64,000 nucleotides of DNA from assembly GCF_016808335.1 (NCBI RefSeq), contig NC_053144.1, positions 69,921,400 to 69,985,399 on the forward strand, given 5' to 3'. The position numbers and the translations under genes were made by a program. The notes under the pieces were generated by a model, which made no database searches, was not told the origin of the DNA, and saw only the letters and a program-made list of their open reading frames with translations. The stretch comes from Panicum virgatum. Lineage: Eukaryota; Streptophyta; Magnoliopsida; Poales; Poaceae. Shown here piece by piece: positions 21,082 to 34,700 of the stretch; position 1 is the first letter of the stretch, and each line of letters begins with the position of its first letter.

Positions 21082-23576
21082 ATGGGATCGAAGGCCTCCC
21101 CGGTAAGCTCCCGATGACCCAATTCACCGCGTCGGCTCTTATCCTTGAGCGTACACAATCCGATTCCGCCCAACCCTTGCGAGTGTCAGTGCCTAGGCCA
21201 ATCGCCTTCCTTGTTTTATTTGGGAGATTTTGTTGTGGCCGGGGAATTCTGGACGCCTGTGACCCAAGAATTCCGTTCCTCGTACGCGATTGGGTTCAAA
21301 GGTCGTGATCCTCACGCGACTGCCGTACCCTCCCGTCATCCTAATTCCTAGTGGTAGGGTTGTCGGTGTCATAATCATCACATAATCGTGGCTTAGACAG
21401 GGACAAAGTTAAAAGCGGCGAAAGCAGCAGTCATAAGTACGGTCTTTCTCTGTCATTTTTTTTCAATTGCTTTGGATCCGGTGGGCCCGAAATTTCCCTT
21501 TCAGCTTGGTCAACTATAGACTTCTCTACAGTTTTTGTGTATTGGGTTTGACGATTCTTTGTTTATCCCCTCGCCGAATTGCAGCCATTTCCAGCTTGAT
21601 ATTCTTATCTTGTTGCTCTGCCTCTAACCTTGTTGCTGCAGATGGATCCATTCGAAATTCAGGATAACTCGAAGAAATCCAATAAGCCCAAATGTATTAG
21701 CCCCTGTTCCCTTTTCCTTTCGTTTGTCTTGCAAATGCATGCTGTGTTATCCAAAGATTTTTTGGGGTTTAACATTAATTGTATTAAATGCTGCGCAGAT
21801 TCTAAGTTTACACAGCAGGAGCTTCCAGCATGCAAACCACTGCTGACTCCAGCAATTGTAGTTAGCTAACCCACTGATCAATATTCTATTATTTTTCATT
21901 AAATGTTTGCTACACTGTCTATTGAATTTATGAGCCTCTTTCATGAGCACAGGTCATTTCTGCCTTCTTACTGGTTGGCATCCTATTTGTCCCAATTGGT
22001 CTTGCATCGCTTTCTGCATCACAAGAGGTACATAAAAAAAGATACATTTTGTATTTGTTGGTTTTATATATTGTGCAGTTTTTTAGTCTGTGACTTGACT
22101 GAAATGCAGATTGTGGAGCTGATAGATAGATATGATACAATTTGTGGGCCCATGACTGACAAGGTCGGGTACATTCAGGACTCCAAGATTAATAAATCAT
22201 GCACAAGAACTCTAACTGTGAGTATGACAGCTAAAGTTAGGTCTATTTGAGTTAGTAAGTGTGAAGGATTACCCTTATTTATTGCTCGTGGTGTTAAGAT
22301 GCAATCTTTCATCTTTTACCCACCAGAATTTGTATTGAACTAAATGGTTGCTGTATGCCACTAGGTGCCTAAGCATATGAAGAGCCCAATTCATATATAT
22401 TACCAGATTGGTGACTTCTATCAGAACCATCGACGGTATATTCTTCAACCAAATTTTCTGTCCAAAAACTTCATTGCTTCCAGTTGTTTTATATCAAATG
22501 CATCAAGTCATTGACAGGCACACTGAACCATGACACCGTTGAATTAAATACCATATGTCCTTTTATATCTACTGCATTAGCAGGAACATTGAACTGTTAT
22601 GAATTGACTTTGATGATGTTATCTACTTAGAAATTATGCTGACATTCGGACACCATTTTCTTGTTCATTTTTTCTAAGGTACGTGAAAAGTCGTAGTGAT
22701 AAACAATTGCTGTATAAGGATGCTGCACACTTGACAAAAGATTGTGATCCTGAAGGTTATAGTGCTGATGGTGCTCCAATCGTTCCATGTGGCCTCGTTG
22801 CTTGGAGTTTGTTCAATGACACATATACAATTTCAGTCAACAAGAAAGCGATTGAAGTGAATAAAAAAGATATAGCTTGGCAGAGTGACAAGAACAAAAA
22901 ATTTGGCAATGATGTTTATCCCAGGAACTTTCAGAATGGAAATCTTATAGGTGGTGCTAAGCTAAATGCGAGCATACCGGTACATTTCTCTCTATCGTCA
23001 ACATCTAATATTTTTCACCACTTCTACGTCTATTTTCTTCTAGATATTGATCTAACTTAATTATTTTCTTTCCATTTTTCTCTGTCAATTGTTTAGTTAA
23101 GTGAGCAAGAAGATCTCATTGTTTGGATGAGAACTGCTGCCCTTCCAACTTTCAGAAAGCTTTATGGCAGAGTTGAGACAGATATTATGGCAAACGATCA
23201 ACTAACTGTTGTTATACAGAACAATTATAACACTTATAGTTTTGGAGGGTCTAAAGCATTGGTCCTTTCAACTACATCTTGGATTGGAGGCAAAAATAAA
23301 TTCATTGGTGTTGCATATCTGATTGTAGGTGGTTTGTGCCTTTTTCTTGCACTGGTTTTCGTAGTTCTCTACATGTTTAAGCCAAGGTATAATATATTTG
23401 TTTATCTCAGACTAATGTATTTTCCCTGATTATGAGATGCAAATACTAGGAGCCAAATAGCTGTCTTCCTCATATTATGACTGCAGCAGTGAGAAAATTA
23501 CATCATTCCTTTCAGGACTCTTGGAGACCCCTCATTCTTGTCATGGAACAGAGATACTCTGGATTATCCAAACTAA
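21082..23576 (+). CDS. ALIS: ALA-interacting subunit (CDC50/LEM3 family), P4-ATPase flippase beta subunit
   Basis: Nine exons: 21082-21102, 21642-21693, 21799-21857, 21953-22027, 22110-22217, 22365-22435, 22679-22979, 23097-23386, 23516-23576; 345 residues, the usual family length. Order: YSKFTQQELPACKP; first membrane span VISAFLLVGILFVPIGLASL (about 45-64); a lumenal domain with DRYDTICGP, IYYQIGDFYQNHRRYVKSRS, IVPCGLVAWSLFNDTY (N-glycosylation NDT), DVYPRNFQNGN, LIVWMRTAALPTFRKLYGR and NNYNTYSF; second span near FIGVAYLIVGGLCLFLALVF (about 298-317); tail LGDPSFLSWN. ALIS proteins bind ALA-type P4-ATPases and are needed for their ER exit and lipid flipping. The first exon codes only seven residues, and exon 2 itself opens with ATG, so translation could start at 21642. 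The gene looks intact. Confidence 0.95.
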
Positions 23577-24415
23577 TACGCTGGAACCTGTTCTTTATAA
23601 ACATGGAAGAGCACTTGAATGGGTAAGTATGTTTCACTTAAATGAGCTTTCTATTGACCCCTCATCTTTTGAACTTGTGTAGTGTACTATTTTTTTTTTG
23701 AACCTGGAAACACGGCGAGGGAGGCCCCCACTGTGTAATTTTATTTAAAATGTCCAACCAGAGAAAAGGGATACTTACAGGGCAAAAAACAAAACAGCTA
23801 CCAGCTAACTATAAAAACAAGAAGTGGAATAAGAATCCAAGTACACGCAAAGATTGTAGCCTCCAAACTCAATTGGCTAATGTTATTTTTTATCATATTT
23901 CTCTAAAGAAGTTTGCATTTCAGCTTTGTGTCATTTTTGTTTTATCTACTTGTAACCTAAATACTGGGACTAATCATTAATCAATCTGTGCAAGCAGCTA
24001 GCATCTCAGTTTGTAAAACTTTTAGGACAGATCAGTCAAGAAAATACAAATTACATGCATATTATCGAATTGAGAACAACTGTTTCAGTTTCAAAAATGG
24101 GTTATTTGATAATTGCATAGAATTTCTTCAACATGGACACATTGGTCTTGGTTTGTAGTAACTTATTAAATGATCAACAGATATCCTCATTTTGAAAAAA
24201 AGAAAAGAAAAGAAAAATGATCAACAGACCAAATAGAAATTGCTTCTCAACATATTTTTGAAGAAAGTTCAAATATATCTTTCTCAACTCTGTAATCTAA
24301 TCCGTTTTGCAAACCTTCTGTTCAGATCAGTTTGTCAGTAACTTAAAATGATCTATCAACTAGTTGCCACTGTCTGCAAGTAAGCTTGAAAAGTCTTTGT
24401 GTTCATCTGGGCTCA
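23577..24415. other. Convergent 3' region between the ALIS gene and the next minus-strand gene
   Basis: Holds both presumed 3' UTRs. A block near 23690-23760 (T-run, then GAACCTGGAAACACGGCGAG and GGCCCCCACTGTGTAATTTT) looks like a worn transposon end, but I cannot pair it with a partner. Confidence 0.4.
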
Positions 24416-27385
24416 TCATTGGCAGGGCAGGGTTATAGGCTCCATGGGTTCAGAGATGCTCCTAGTGCACATTTCAGGGCCAATCTCAGTGACCCCTTCT
24501 TCCTGTGTAATTATAATTCCTCTGATCAGCAACCTTGTTCTGGAGATGTCGTTAATTAATCAAACAAAAGGAAAAAGGTAGCATAGAGAAAGCCTAGCCC
24601 ATACCTTTGCAAGGTTCCTGAAGTAAATTGTTGTGTAGTTCCCCGTTGGGAAGAAAACTTCTATTAGATCTCCAAGAACCAACTGGGGCTGGGAGATAGC
24701 TCCATCGTACCAATCTAAGGAAAAAGAAGGACAATGTTTATGATACCATTTCTTTGAGATGGAAAAATCAATTAGATCATTGCACGAGTGAAAGATATAA
24801 TCTGGAGTTTTAGCAATAAGAATGCTTCTATTACCAAGTGTTCCAGAAGCTCCTATCCTTTTGTCAAACCTCCATATGCTGCGGTTTGATACAAAACTAA
24901 AACAGGAGTCATGGCTAACATTAATATTCTCCAAAAACGTGGATAGTTTGTACTCTGCAGGCTCCAAAGCATATGTCTGATCTATTACCACGTCCACTGT
25001 CTAGAAATATATGTGAACCAAGCTTAATTAGATGATAAGTGTAGATTCATTGAAAACATGTGTCAAGTATTAGATCATTTGGTGTTTTGCAGGAATTGTT
25101 TATTTGATATAATTCAAATGTTAATTTTTCAAAGTTAATCTGCTGAGAGAAAAAAAATGTAGGGACCTTTTGTGCATCGCAACAGTGAGTGGGTCAAGTA
25201 TCTAACATTATAAAGTGGTAATATTAGATTCAATACGATTGATACTCACACAAAGAATAGCATGAAAGTTGTCCATATCCTCTGAATCTGAACTATTAAA
25301 TCTCTTATTTGTAATAGTTGCATCGACAATTTCTGCTCCTGCATCTGTGACGTACTGCTCATGAAACCAAACATGCACATCAGCGGTCCACACTCCACAT
25401 TTCTTTTGTTTATTTGACAACTACACAATGTAGCCTTCGATATAAAGCGATCTTACCTGTAAGGCATAACTTTCTTTGACGAATGTCCACATTCCCTACA
25501 GTGGTGGATGGAGCAGGTTTGTGATTAAGAGCATGTGTTATTTACTTGAATTTATGAGAAAGTTACCATTTTACTGGTTTTGTAGTTGCATACCTGTGTG
25601 TATTCAATCCACGCTACTATAGGCTTGAATGTCGTGCTAAGGTTTGCCGCTGCTTTGCTTAAGCACAAGTAGTTTCTCTTTATCTGCAATGACATGCTAC
25701 AGAAATGAAACAAATAGTCCGCAAAGTGTGGTTTGCATTATAATTCAATAGAGTTACATTTGGTGGTCATAACTGCATCATAGACAGCATTTGCCCTGTC
25801 TTCAGCATTTGTGAAAGTTCCCAAGTACTTGATCCACTCAGCCCTCTGGAGAGAACCATTGAAGAGACAGTATCTAAGTTTTAGGCATATGAACAACTAG
25901 ACAAGTTCCAGAGGAGCTCAGGTTCCTGTTACTGCTTACCTGTAATGGTGCATCCTCTTCCAAGGGTACATACACTGCAAAGTTGCAACCTTTATCTTCA
26001 TCTATATTGCTTATGAATTGTGCACTAAACTGCGAGAGTGTCTGTGCATCAGTCCTATTAACAATTTGGGTATTTCCACTTGTGTACGATTGGAGGACAC
26101 ATTGAGAAGCAACTTGGTTTGATGTTATTCCCTTCAAGTTTTCTAGCACTCCAAGTAACTGCAGACATGTCAGATCTACTCATGAGTTACGTAATAAACG
26201 CCATAAGCTTCGGACATTTACTTGTGCACTATCCTGGGTTTTCTGATTTTTTGGTTGCCTCTTGTTTCATCGTGTATGCATGCTACTTATTAGTAACTGC
26301 TAGCTACATTTATTTTAGCTTTTGGTACGGACTAGATGAAGAATTGTATACATATACATATGTTTCTCAGATTTTGTTCCTTTTCTTCTCTGGCGGAAGG
26401 ATCGATTGGCCATTGGACTTTGCTGCAGAGTCTCAGTTTGCCCCGCATTGCTCACCTCAAAGAATGACACTGCAGATAAAGGTGGAAACAGTATTACTCC
26501 TATCCAGTACGGATTTTATGTACAGAAGAAAAGAGCGCAAAAGTACTTGGCAACAAAATGGAGGTTTTTTTTCTTGAAAGGAACAAAATGGAGCTGTCAG
26601 TTCAAGGAAAGAAAGCAGGAGAAAAAGTGAGATTTTGATAACCTTGTTCCTTTTCAAAAAGAAAGATTGTCTAGCACTGATATATTTATCTCGGTGCTAA
26701 CTGAACGAAACTGATGATGAAGTGAATATTTCAGATGAGAAAGTTCAGAAATGCCATTGCTGCATTTCTTGGCTCATTTACCTGCATTAGATGTACGTTT
26801 TCAGTTTTGCAGTATCTGTGTTCGAGGTGGTTTTTGGACAGGAATTGCTCAATAACAAATTTGAAAAGGAATTCTCAATTTTGTATTCTCATTGCGCGGT
26901 AAGCACGTACCTGGAGAAGCCGTGGTGTCGACGGAGAAGTTGGCGAGGGGGATTATAAACGACTTGATCCTCCCCGTGCAGTACTTCGTCTTGGATGCCA
27001 TCTTGGACGTGTTCTGCACACGCGCACTTATCCCAATTTTCACTCGGAATTTTAACTGACGAAGAATCTGAAGCCGCAACTCGCAAATGCTTCAGCTATC
27101 GGCAGCTCCGAGTGATTTGCATACCTGCATGAGAAGGTAGCTCTTGCCGTCGCCGGAGTTCTTGATGACCTTGAAACTCTGGCCGTAGTATATCTGAAAC
27201 ATCCTAGCGTCCTCCACCCTGGACACCGGCCCGGGCACCACGGGCACCGGCGCGGCCTTGAGCTTTGCCGGCACGGCCGCGGCCGCTAAAGCGACCGTCC
27301 ACGGCGACGGCGAGAGCGCCGGCCATAGCGCCGCCCAAAGCAGCACCACCTGCAAGCAGCAGCTACAACTACGGGCTACAGCCAT
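24416..27385 (-). CDS. Secreted conserved plant protein of unknown function
   Basis: Minus strand, 11 exons, all in phase: 27385-27125, 27013-26911, 26469-26456, 26158-25940, 25845-25774, 25683-25594, 25495-25457, 25354-25250, 25000-24835, 24714-24605, 24502-24416; 421 residues. It starts [20 protein letters not shown], a signal peptide of about 36 residues. Conserved-looking blocks follow: [103 protein letters not shown] and [15 protein letters not shown], ending ITLPCQ. The spaced cysteines and NYT/NVS sites fit an extracellular glycoprotein. I recall single-copy plant homologues, some loosely annotated as periplasmic-binding-like, but cannot support that from the sequence. No GPI or transmembrane tail is visible. 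Confidence 0.85.
26456..26469 (-). other. 14-nt microexon of the secreted-protein gene
   Basis: On the minus strand CTGCAG|TGTCATTCTTTGAG|GTGAGC. It completes a Gly/Val split codon and adds SFFE; without it the upstream exon (ending in phase 1) and the downstream exon (phase 0) do not join in frame. Confidence 0.75.
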
Positions 27386-28739
27386 TGCCCGACTGTGTCT
27401 AACGAGCTCGTGAATTGTGATGGCGCCTGCTGATAGGACGAATACACGAGAGCCGGTGACCGTGCGGCTGTGGCAGACGCGTTGGGAAGCTCTTCTTGTC
27501 ACGGCGCGGAATCGGTGGGATTCCTGTGAATGCATGAATTGACATTGACGGCAACGCATGTGCAGCGTGCTGGCGCATTGTTGCATGATGCATGCCTTGG
27601 ATGGTTGCGTTTTGGTCAGTTGGCGCGTGATCCCTAGTCGATCGAACAGTAGATGAGTAGAAATCAGATAATTAACTGTAATCACATCTCGAAACTCTTG
27701 AAGTAAACTGCTTTTGGGTTAACTGTGTAAGAATATTAATCCCTGAATTTTTATAAAAAATCATAACATAAGATTACATTTTAAACATCTTTTCACACAA
27801 GTACAGTATGAAACCGTGGCCATTTGCCGGTGCCCACCTTTTCGAGAGAAGTTACTCTGCACAGATGAGTGTCCGTATACATTTCTCTTTCCATTTATTT
27901 ATTAAATTAAATTCGTCTTTTAGGTCAATATCAGTGCATAGTTTCACTCCACTATTCCCAGCACTCTTGGTAACTGAAGCGGATAAGTGTTATAAGAATG
28001 ATACCCCTCTCACCTCACATAACCCCCCTCTCTTTCCTTATAATGATACTGTTACGTAAGCAAATTTGATAATGCGATATAATATTTAATATCCATAAAA
28101 CTCCTTATAAAACTAACACTGACACTAACGTTATACGTCCGTGTTCTTATCTATCATTAGTACCGCACGACGAGCGGCCAGCGACCGCCATGCGAGCAGG
28201 ATCTCGGCCGCTGCGCGGGCGGAGCTCCATGCGTGTCTGCAGCTCCGTCGTCGCGCAGGTGGGAATTGGGAGCTCCGCCTGTGCGAGCGGGTGAGAGAGA
28301 CATGAGTGCAAGCAAGATTCGCCAACTTGCGGGCGAGCGAGCTCCAACGACACATGGCAGCGGGCGAAGGCCGGTGTGCGCGGTTCGCTGCCGGAGGCCG
28401 CCGTGCGGAGTGCGGGAGACGGAGCTATGTGGGGAGTAGGGTCCTCGCTGCTAGCTCGGCCGGCGGAGGCGGCGCGGAGGAGCTTGGATGCCGCTGAAGG
28501 CACCCGTGGGAGATGGGGCTGGGAGGGGAATTTTGGGTGCCTCCCTATTTAAGTAGGGACCTGCTGGAATGTGTATTTTTTTATCTTTTACCTCTATTTT
28601 TAAAAGTAGGGACTCTATTAGAGTGGAGTGGCTCTGATAACATCTCGGACTCAAATGGACTTCGGCTCGAGATGCTCCGGCTTTAGGTGGCTGGCTCGCT
28701 CGAGCTCGGCTCATTGACAGCCCTGCCGCTCTGGGCTTA
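27386..28739. other. Intergenic region between divergent genes
   Basis: Promoter side of the secreted-protein gene (27.4-27.7 kb), then AT-rich sequence, then a GC-rich patch at about 28150-28520 with many overlapping ORFs on both strands but no recognisable protein. I do not support a gene here. Confidence 0.45.
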
Positions 28740-29808
28740 GCCGCACAGGTTCATCTCCTCCCTCTGTTTCTTGAACAATTTCCCTTCACTCGGATTCTCT
28801 CCTCCCTTACTCTTCCTTCCCTGGCGGCGACGCCTGGGCGAGCGGCGGCGCCATTTGTCCTGTCTTCGCCCAGCCCTTTGCCGGCGACGAGTGCATCCTC
28901 CAGGTGTGCCCGCCCCTTCTCTTTCCTTCTGCTGTGCGAGACGGAGGGAGCACCCCAAACCCTAAAACTATTTGTGTTCGGATCTGAATTCTGTTACAAT
29001 ATATTACCTAACTTTGATTTCGTTTGCAAGAATTATCGATGTACACCCATGTCCTATGCTGGGTGCGGCCCTGCTCCTTTATGATTAGTTGCCTGGTGTT
29101 GTTTGAGCTAGACTTAATGGAGATTTTTAGGATGCCCATGTTTTGCATCTTGTGCTGCTGTGCCAACGCGTGGTCTATAGACACTGGTAATCTGGTAACA
29201 AGAAGAAGTGACAAAAGCTTTAGCGAGTAGTTCTTGCTATACTGTTTATATTTCATTGTTTTTTGACCGAGTTGTGTGCACTGATGCCCATGGAACTTTT
29301 CCACCTTTTGTAATTGGATCACTTGTGTCTCAGCGTAATTAACCATTTCAGAACCTGATGTGCTCATTTCATTGTTAAGAAAATGTTCTTTGGTTATTAC
29401 TGAAAATTTAGCATTGGGGCAAATAGAAAAATGCAGTGAATAGCAGAAGTTTGCAATGCCTTTTCTGTTAAATTATGTATGGCAGTTAGATGTAGAAACT
29501 TACTCTTTTACACTCAGAGTAGTCATTTGATCCATTCCCTTAATTATGATGACCTTGCTCTGCTTTTGATTCACACTCTACCCCATCACTCTGTTGCATT
29601 TTTACTACAGCTTGGCAGAACAAATATTCATGTATAAGCTGTATTGTCAGTTTTATGGGTATTCATGTATCTATGTAGGCTTTCAAATTTATAGATGTAT
29701 ATAATTTGTTATATCGTGAATGAAACAACCTAATTACCTGACTTTAGATTATAATTTTTTTTTTCATAGCACTAGGCTGATTTCAGTTATTGGATCCCGC
29801 ATTGTGAA
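28740..29808 (+). promoter_or_regulatory. Presumed 5' UTR exon and leader intron of the THO7 gene
   Basis: C/T-rich leader-like sequence from about 28750 with a possible donor at TCCAG|GTGTGC (28905), and an acceptor-like TGATTTCAG (about 29786) shortly before the ATG at 29809. The intervening 0.9 kb is AT-rich as expected of an intron. Inferred from composition and position. Confidence 0.45.
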
Positions 29809-30958
29809 ATGCTTGCCAAAGGGAGGAAGGTAGCTGGAAGGGGTGAAGGAATGTCTTCACACTATGCGTTTGGGTCACAGGAGGATGATGCGATCATTAA
29901 GCACAGGCTTCTAACTAGGACGACAACTACCAGGGGTGAACCACCACTAAAGAAGCTTCAGAAGAAGTTCATGTCCTTTGCCACTGAGATTGAGAAAGAT
30001 ACAGATAACATAAGCGACTGCGAGAGAATGTACAAGGCCTTCATACAGGAAATTAACACCTTTGAACTACCTCTTCTAAAAAGCAAGGCTGTTGTTGATG
30101 CAAACATTAGGGAGAAGGATAGCTTTAATGAGCTGCAGGTTGAGATTGAGCGACAGATCTTGCAAGCTCAGACTGATATTGAGGATCTTAAGAAGCAACT
30201 TGAGCAGAGCAAGATCGAGAGGCAGCACAAAGAGGAATGTGAAGCAATCCGGAAGCTGATTTTTTTGCAGCCTCCACGGTCAGAAACTGAGAAACTCATT
30301 GCAGATCTTGAGAAGGAGATATCTGATTTGGAGGCTGAGAATGTAGCATGCGTAAGGACTTTGGAACTACGGAAAAAGCAATTTGCCCTTCTTCTACATG
30401 TGGTGAGTTTATGCTTAATGTCTTTTCTCTTTTAGGTTGTGTTTTCCCTCTATATATAATATATAGCAGACTAGTGGTGGCACATAGAAATAAAACTGAA
30501 TTAATATAGTATCTCATGTATGACGATTCATCAATTGTATGTGCTAATATGTACAGTATATTTTTTAGTGAAGTATAAGTTTGTTATGATTATACATTGA
30601 TTTCTGAGATTTGCATGAGTGATCACCTAATTCCGAGTTGAACATTTGATTATTTACTTGCCTTTCTCATTGGACTGGTGTACATTTTTTGCCCTTTCAC
30701 ATCATAATTCTCATGCGGTTCTCCTGCTGGAAACCTCCTTCTACATACTCATGTGCCATATTCTAGTTCAGCCTTCTGCATAGTAGATTGATTCGGGAAT
30801 ATCTGTTCATATGTTTGTACCTTGAACAGGTTGAGGAGTTGCAGATCTCGATTGAAGATGAGCAAAAGAGTATAGCAGATGAGCTGAGAGCTATCGCTGA
30901 GGAGAAGATGAGCATTGAAGAAAGCGGCGGTGCTTCAGATGCCATGGCTGTAGACTGA
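29809..30958 (+). CDS. THO7: THO complex subunit 7
   Basis: Two coding exons, 29809-30402 and 30830-30958, giving 240 residues. The N-terminus [14 protein letters not shown] leads to [20 protein letters not shown] and [19 protein letters not shown], the most conserved part of plant THO7. Long coiled coils follow ([57 protein letters not shown]), and the tail ends SDAMAVD. THO7 belongs to the nuclear THO/TREX complex, which couples transcription with mRNA processing and export and, in plants, feeds siRNA production. Length and domain order match the family, and the reading frame is intact. Confidence 0.95.
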
Positions 30959-31793
30959 TCAAGATACGCAAGCACAAATGCACTGAACAGCATAGTTTGT
31001 TGGCCGTATTGAATTTTGACAAGTTGGTAGATGTCTAATGTGATGGTTTTGTACCTCCTGTAAATTGAGTTGTACGCCGTTTGTAACTGGCTCTTTGTGT
31101 ACTGTGAAGAAAAATTAAAGCACACATTGTTGTGTAACAAGTGTGTTGTGCACTCCATTTTTTTTTGTGCACGGAATAAACCATCCATAGAACTTTGATC
31201 TTGCACGGCTCCGAAGTGATAAAAGAAGCATTCGTATATGTATAGAGGACTGAATCCATTCTACATGATCTGCTATCAGAACCCTGAACTCGGGTTTGTC
31301 ATCCATACTGCATAAACTATTTTAACCACTCCTAAACTGGTTGTAGAGGATGAGCATCTCTATTTTTTTATACCTAGTGAAATTGATTTGACTTTAAAAG
31401 ATGGCATTAGAAATAAAAAGGATTATGTAACAAGCACTGACCATGAAGAATTACACTAAATATCGTGTTGTATATATATGTGTGTGTATGTGCACTTACA
31501 ATTGATAAACAAATGTTTTGATTACAACATGGTTAGACTTAAGACATGTCAATACACGTAAGGACGAACAAATAATGGTTACATTCTCCAGTAATACACC
31601 AGTTAATTAATGAACGCACGAAGATTATTATGAACCTCCATGCACCGTACCAGGCACCTGATACCGAGTCGTGTCTAGCATAATAGAAAGGCCGTATCTT
31701 TTTTACATGAGAGTTATGATCAGAAAGACCACTCAGCGGTTGCACCCTGGAGTGCGGATGGCCAATGCGGATGTCAGAAATGCCCATTTCCCA
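30959..31793. other. 3' regions of THO7 and the NAC gene (convergent)
   Basis: Presumed 3' UTRs with an AT-rich middle. A short TATATATATGTGTGTGTATG repeat lies near 31471-31490. Nothing else recognised. Confidence 0.45.
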
Positions 31794-34700
31794 CTAAAAA
31801 AATATGCTGGAAATGCCTTTGCTCCTCTTGGAGAGTGGAACAAGCCACGCATCACTTCCTTCACAACCGAATTCCGGCTTCATCACCTTCTCTGCCTTCT
31901 TCTTGACCAACTCTTGCTCGGTAGTCGTAGGGCCTGTTACTTCCTTTGGTGTTAAGAGGAGCGACACAATCTGCAGCAGCTCACTCACTGTTGCTGTTTC
32001 TTTGTTGCCTAAGGACCTTTGGTAATAAGATGACGGCTTCGTCACCAGGAACTTGTCCCTGATGAGCGCCTTGAACTTGCTAAAAATGGAAACCCTGCCA
32101 CTAACTTTTGTCGTAATACTAATGGGGAAATGGACCTTCTCGATCGCCTTGCTGACGTCGCTTGCTAGAGGATTCAGGTGGAAGCTGACCTTCTTCGACG
32201 GCTCAACACGGTGGAAGAATGTCTTGGCCGCGCCGACCCTCGAGATGAAGAGCCCGTGCTTGACATCAACCTTCTCGTATAGGTCGAAGGATGTGTTAGG
32301 GTTGACGTCATCGAAGCCAATAGCAAAGTCGTCAGGTTGAGATTGCGAGAAGATGGGGGCAGTGTCTAGGCCTCCTGCGTCAGTGGGATCGGTCAGGTGA
32401 CCGGCTTCTCCTGCAATCTAGCTCTCAGTTAGTACATGCATGAAGGTCAAGTGCCCTAGCCAATAAGAGTTAATTAGATCATTTAGTTTCAAGCGGAGCG
32501 CATTGCACCGGAAAAAAATTATATACCTGAATTGTCAGCAGTGTCTGATATAGGGTATTGTGTGATGCCCTCTGTTGGATTATTGCTTATTTCATCTCCT
32601 TCTACAACAATCTGCTTGATCAGAACAATTGAAATGTTCATGTAAATATATATTAGTCTCATATAACTAAAAGTAGGAATCGAAGGTGATGGGTTATGTG
32701 TACAAGCATGACATAAGTAATTACCTCTCCTAGGTCATTGTTGTGCAGCCTCACTCCTCTAAGGTTCTCCACTTGCTTCTTCTTCTCTTCCTTGAGCTCC
32801 TCCTCCATGTCAGCAATCTCAACCAACCGAACCGGTTCGTCGACATGGACTGACTTGGAGGCGAATCCTGAGGACGTACCGATGCAACCCATATGGTAGA
32901 AATTGTCCACCTCTTCTTTGGCCTTCACCCCGAGCTCAATGAGGGAGGATAGCTCGTTGATGTAGTGGGTGCCGGTGCTGCTTGTGCCGGCGGCACCTGA
33001 TGCTGGCCACATTATTTCTGCAGGGTAGCTGCTGCTGGTGCCGTTGATTAGCTCCTGCGAGGCCGACGAGACGGAGAGGAACTCTTGAAGGATGTCAACC
33101 TCGTTGGGGTTGCTGCGGAGTATGCTTGTCTTTGTGTCGAGGCTGACGTCCTGTGGAAAGTCCTCCACCTCCAGGGGAGGCAAGGAGAGTCTGTGCTGCA
33201 GCCTTGCACACTCCAGCGCGACATCGACCTGCACGCGTCATATATATGATGATATGCACCAGTAGTTAGCGCTAAATTAAGCCTTCTTTTCCCATGTTAC
33301 TTCGGGCGCTGAAATACTAGCAGTTTTATTTGCCACTTTACATACCTTGGATGGGAGGCATGAGAAGCTGGACGAAGCTGGATTCATGAAGAACGGATTG
33401 GTGGCGTTAAAGGCGTCTTCACTCAGGAACTGCATCCATTTGCCATCCTCGAGACCGGTGCTCATCTGCATCCCGAACCCACCATGCATGGACTCCATTG
33501 GCGCCTCTGTCGGAAATGAGAAACTGCTGCTCTCGAAGTCGTCGCCTCTAACATCACTGGACAAGTCCAGAGTGGGGGAGCGGTCGACACTGCTTGCCAT
33601 CCACTGAGGTTGCTCAATGGGGTGGTGCACGGCGCCATAATGCTCTATGATCTTTGGCCCGGGCGCTGTCTTCTTGAACACTCGGCATAATGCGTATGCA
33701 TCCTATGAACAGAAATGCAAATGCCACATATAAATGTCAGAGAAGCCTAGCTAATAAGCTATATCAGTCGTTCAGTAGTGTGGTGTTTCGTACTAGATAG
33801 GTCTAGGGTTTCAGGAAAATAAGGGGTCGAAAACACATAGAGAACCTCTCATATACGAGCTAGCACTTCGTGTGCTTCCCCAAATTGCAGTACTTAGCTT
33901 AAAATTGATTTATGCATAGGTAGTAATGTAGCACCTGTAAGCCAGTATCAGTCTCGCACTCCCTCTCGTCGAGGCGGTACTCGTGCATGACCCAGCCAGT
34001 GCGAGAACCATGTGGAGCTCGGCCACGATAGTACACCAAGGTCTTCTTCATTCCAACTGGACGCCTATGCGAGTTCACTTTTCTGTCCTTCCCAGTTGCC
34101 TTCCAGTATCCAGATTTTGTTGCACGGTTTGTCCTTGACCCGTTTGGGTACTTGCGGTCTCGAGGGCTGAAGAAGTACCATTCAAGGTCTTTGCTTGGAA
34201 GGAAGGACTTTTCTGAACATATAGTTAAAAATAATGATGTCAGACATAAAAACACACAGCATGAATAATGCTACCATTTTATCTGTATACGTATGTGATA
34301 ATCATCATTAGAACAAACTGTAGAACTCAAAGATTAACCATGATAGACGACTATACCATAGTTGAAAACAGACCAAGATCACTTTATTTATTTCTAGGAG
34401 GCTGTGCACTTTTTTCCCTATCTTCTTGACTTATGTCCATATATCAAGTCCCTTTCCTAATTTCTTGCTTTATTTTGCCACTCAAAGAAGATAAAAGAAT
34501 CATCTTTATTTTCTCTTTTCATTCAATGTTTTACTGCACTCATTTCATACAATGCTACTAGGGGTAATTTTTAGTACGTGAATGACAAGCTTGAAAGCCA
34601 ACAAGTGGATAAAGAGAATATATCTTTTCTTCAAATCTATGTGTGATTGTGACATGGACCAAAATATATAAGCTTTAACTTTGTTGTTACTGGGGTAAAG

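Noticed and set aside
28131..28520. Overlapping GC-rich ORFs as a possible gene
   Set aside because: Open frames exist on both strands with no domain, no splice pattern and no family resemblance.
32053..32340. 95-codon plus-strand frame
   Set aside because: Antisense shadow of the last NAC exon, whose frame is fixed by phase and the stop at 31794-31796.
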